From: Microbacteriaceae bacterium UBA963
Lineage (GTDB): Bacteria > Actinomycetota > Actinomycetes > Actinomycetales > Microbacteriaceae
Length of the DNA stretch: 7,817 bases
Reading direction: 5' to 3'
Assembly: GCA_002292955.1 (NCBI GenBank)
Contig: DBCH01000048.1
Coordinates: 571 to 8,387, forward strand
This document shows, in pieces, positions 7,023 through 7,817 of this stretch. Under the pieces are notes generated by a model, which saw nothing but the letters and a program-made list of their open reading frames with translations, was not told the DNA's origin and searched no databases. The stretch's first letter is position 1. Every line of letters begins with the position of its first letter. A program made the translations under genes and the position numbers.

Positions 7023-7062
7023 GCAAGTCGGATCCCCTATAAGCAAGTCGGATCCCCTATAA
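7023..7062. repeat. Perfect 20-bp tandem duplication upstream of the HTH regulator gene
   Basis: GCAAGTCGGATCCCCTATAA occurs twice with no spacer and no mismatch (7023-7042 and 7043-7062). Each copy ends in a -10-like TATAA: TATAAG at 7038-7043 and TATAAA at 7058-7063. A TTGTCA at 7012-7017 lies 20 nt before the first one, too far for an ideal -35. The duplication may have doubled a promoter or an operator of the HTH gene about 108 nt downstream. Confidence 0.85.
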
Positions 7063-7169
7063 AAGGACTCTCAGAAGTCACGTCAGATGCCTTCGCTCGA
7101 GCATAAAACTCGCCCAAAGTGCAGACTTCGTTACTGACATACACAGGTTGCCGTGGTTTCGTATGTTGT

Positions 7170-7418
7170 ATGCCCCCAACCCGCCGCTCGGCGGTGCCAA
7201 ATTTTGGCGCCCTGAGATCGGAGTTTCGACGTCGCCGCAGTGACGCAGGACTCACCTATGACGCGCTGGCTGAAAAGACCGGCGTCAGTCGGCGAACCCT
7301 GATTTCCATTGAAAATGGCCAGTCGAACGGCTCGGTTGAGACGTGGTACCACATTGCTGGCGCCCTGGACATCGACATGTCCGACCTGATGCGCTCGCTC
7401 TACACGGCGGACAAGTAG
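7170..7418 (+). CDS. Small XRE-type helix-turn-helix transcriptional regulator
   Basis: This encodes an 82-aa DNA-binding protein consisting almost entirely of one HTH_3/XRE domain. After a basic N-terminus come LRSEFRRRRSDAGLTYDALA (15-34), the turn EKTGVS (35-40), the recognition helix SRRTLISIENGQ (40-51), and helices around ETWYHIAGALDIDMSDLM (57-74). No second domain is present, so no ligand or partner can be inferred. The start is uncertain: the ATG at 7170 has no ribosome binding site. GTG at 7119 (99 aa, with an unlikely Cys-rich N-terminus) and GTG at 7194 (74 aa, starting VPNFGALRSEF) are alternatives. TATGTT at 7162-7167 would favour a start downstream of 7170. The upstream region contains repeats that could be its own operators. 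It converges on gcvP with a 60-nt gap. It could be a stand-alone regulator or an orphan antitoxin-like protein; no toxin partner is adjacent. Confidence 0.8.
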   Translation: MPPTRRSAVPNFGALRSEFRRRRSDAGLTYDALAEKTGVSRRTLISIENGQSNGSVETWYHIAGALDIDMSDLMRSLYTADK

Positions 7419-7448
7419 CGCTTCGGTATTGGAGCAGCGACCCCGCCG

Positions 7449-7493
7449 CTCGACCCCCGGCCGCTAGACCCCCGGCCTCTAGACCCCCGCGAA
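7449..7493. repeat. 15-bp tandem repeat, three units, overlapping the gcvP stop codon
   Basis: The units are CTCGACCCCCGGCCG (7449-7463), CTAGACCCCCGGCCT (7464-7478) and CTAGACCCCCGCGAA (7479-7493, degenerate at its end). Read on the minus strand the 15-nt period keeps the gcvP frame: GV-stop-RP, then GV-stop-RP, then GVERR. The gcvP stop codon therefore recurs one unit later, and the outermost unit has GAG instead of TAG. Confidence 0.85.
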
Positions 7494-7817
7494 GGCCTCC
7501 GGCGGCGGACATGAGCACACCAGGTTGCGATCGCCGAAAGCGTTGTCCACTCGGCGCACGGGTGGCCAGAACTTGGAACGGATGCGCGTGAGGGTGGTCA
7601 CATCGGCAGCCCCCTGCGCAAACGGGTAGACCGCCAGAGTGCGCGCATAGGGCCGCTCCCACTCCCCCGTGAGGTCGGCGGCCGTGTGCGGGGCGTTGAC
7701 CAGCGGGTTGTTGTCGGCGGGCCACGTGCCTGAAGCCACCGCGTCCGCCTCGAGACGAATAGCAATCATCGCGTCGATAAAGCGGTCGATTTCGGTGAGG
7801 TCCTCGCTCTCCGTGGG
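7479..7817 (-). CDS. gcvP: Glycine dehydrogenase (decarboxylating), P-protein of the glycine cleavage system, C-terminal part
   Basis: The P-protein is the PLP enzyme of the glycine cleavage complex: it decarboxylates glycine and transfers the aminomethyl group to the lipoyl arm of the H-protein in the cytoplasm. Only the last 112 residues are in the window; the full protein is usually about 950 aa. The visible sequence opens [20 protein letters not shown], which is the conserved block near the end of P-proteins, followed by [13 protein letters not shown] and, near the C-terminus, [20 protein letters not shown] and PPPEAFAGV. The PLP lysine lies upstream, outside the window. An internal ATG in this block is not the true start. 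The middle segment [22 protein letters not shown] appears ordinary for the family's variable region. The gene ends in TAG inside a 15-bp repeat and faces the HTH gene. Nothing links it functionally to the other genes here. Confidence 0.95.
   Translation of the reverse strand, partial: PTESEDLTEIDRFIDAMIAIRLEADAVASGTWPADNNPLVNAPHTAADLTGEWERPYARTLAVYPFAQGAADVTTLTRIRSKFWPPVRRVDNAFGDRNLVCSCPPPEAFAGV

Larger units (their letters stand above)
6907..7169. other. 263-nt intergenic region between the CPBP and HTH genes
   Basis: I find no convincing gene here. Short minus-strand frames cross it but have low-complexity or repeat-derived sequence (IGDPTC occurs twice because of the 20-bp duplication). 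The region holds the hairpin at 6924-6960, an inverted repeat at 6993-7010, a 20-bp tandem duplication at 7023-7062 and an ACATAC/GTATGT inverted repeat (7137-7142 and 7161-7166) just before the HTH start. Its middle part (about 6985-7140) is visibly more AT-rich than the genes around it. No tRNA-like T-loop was seen. Confidence 0.6.

Noticed and set aside
7023..7062. Possible CRISPR array
   Set aside because: There are only two copies, directly abutting with no spacer, so this is a simple tandem duplication.
6858..7255. Two minus-strand short frames (6858-7046 and 7037-7255) across the intergenic region
   Set aside because: They overlap the ends of real genes, contain the 20-bp duplication, lack domain features and have no good ribosome binding sites.
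7449..7493. Terminator between the HTH gene and gcvP
   Set aside because: Only a 5-bp GGCCG/CGGCC pairing with no U-run can be drawn; the pattern is explained by the 15-bp repeat.
7285..7725. 146-codon minus-strand frame overlapping gcvP and the HTH gene
   Set aside because: The overlapping minus-strand gcvP frame matches conserved P-protein sequence, and this frame is Ala/Gly/Arg-rich repeat-derived sequence.

Overview
The window looks like chromosomal DNA from a high-GC Gram-positive bacterium, probably a Microbacteriaceae-type actinobacterium. Pointers are the GC-rich coding sequence, the GTG starts, an actinobacterial-style CPBP membrane protein behind a leaderless-looking promoter, and a three-TM PH-domain-type membrane protein. 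The taxon is inferred from protein character and was not searched.

Region 1-6041 is mostly an oligopeptide/dipeptide-type ABC importer locus read on the minus strand. In transcription order it holds a lipoprotein substrate-binding protein (5957-4158), a 100-nt gap with a strong hairpin, an unusually long OppB-like permease (4047-2515), an OppC-like permease joined by an ATGA overlap (2518-1478), and an OppD-like ATPase (823 to beyond base 1). A plus-strand PH-domain-type gene (861-1460) sits between the second permease and the ATPase. The four importer genes should work together: the lipoprotein captures the solute, the two permeases form the channel, and the ATPase (perhaps with an OppF partner outside the window) powers uptake. 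The sequence does not reveal the substrate.

Region 5958-6117 is a divergent intergenic segment. On its right side a TATACT -10 box lies seven bases before the GTG of a CPBP-family membrane protein (6118-6906), which is followed by a hairpin.

Region 6907-7169 is a 263-nt stretch without a convincing gene. It carries the hairpin, a 6-6-6 inverted repeat and a perfect 20-bp tandem duplication, and leads into a small XRE-type HTH regulator (about 7170-7418). That gene converges on the 3' end of gcvP (glycine dehydrogenase, minus strand, 7817-7479, cut by the window edge). A 15-bp tandem repeat in the 60-nt gap overlaps the gcvP stop codon.

I do not see a clear novel defence, mobile or RNA system. 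The points most worth a second look are the extra membrane block in the OppB-like permease, the antisense gene nested in the transporter locus, the 20-bp duplication upstream of the HTH gene and the stop-codon-bearing repeat at the gcvP end.
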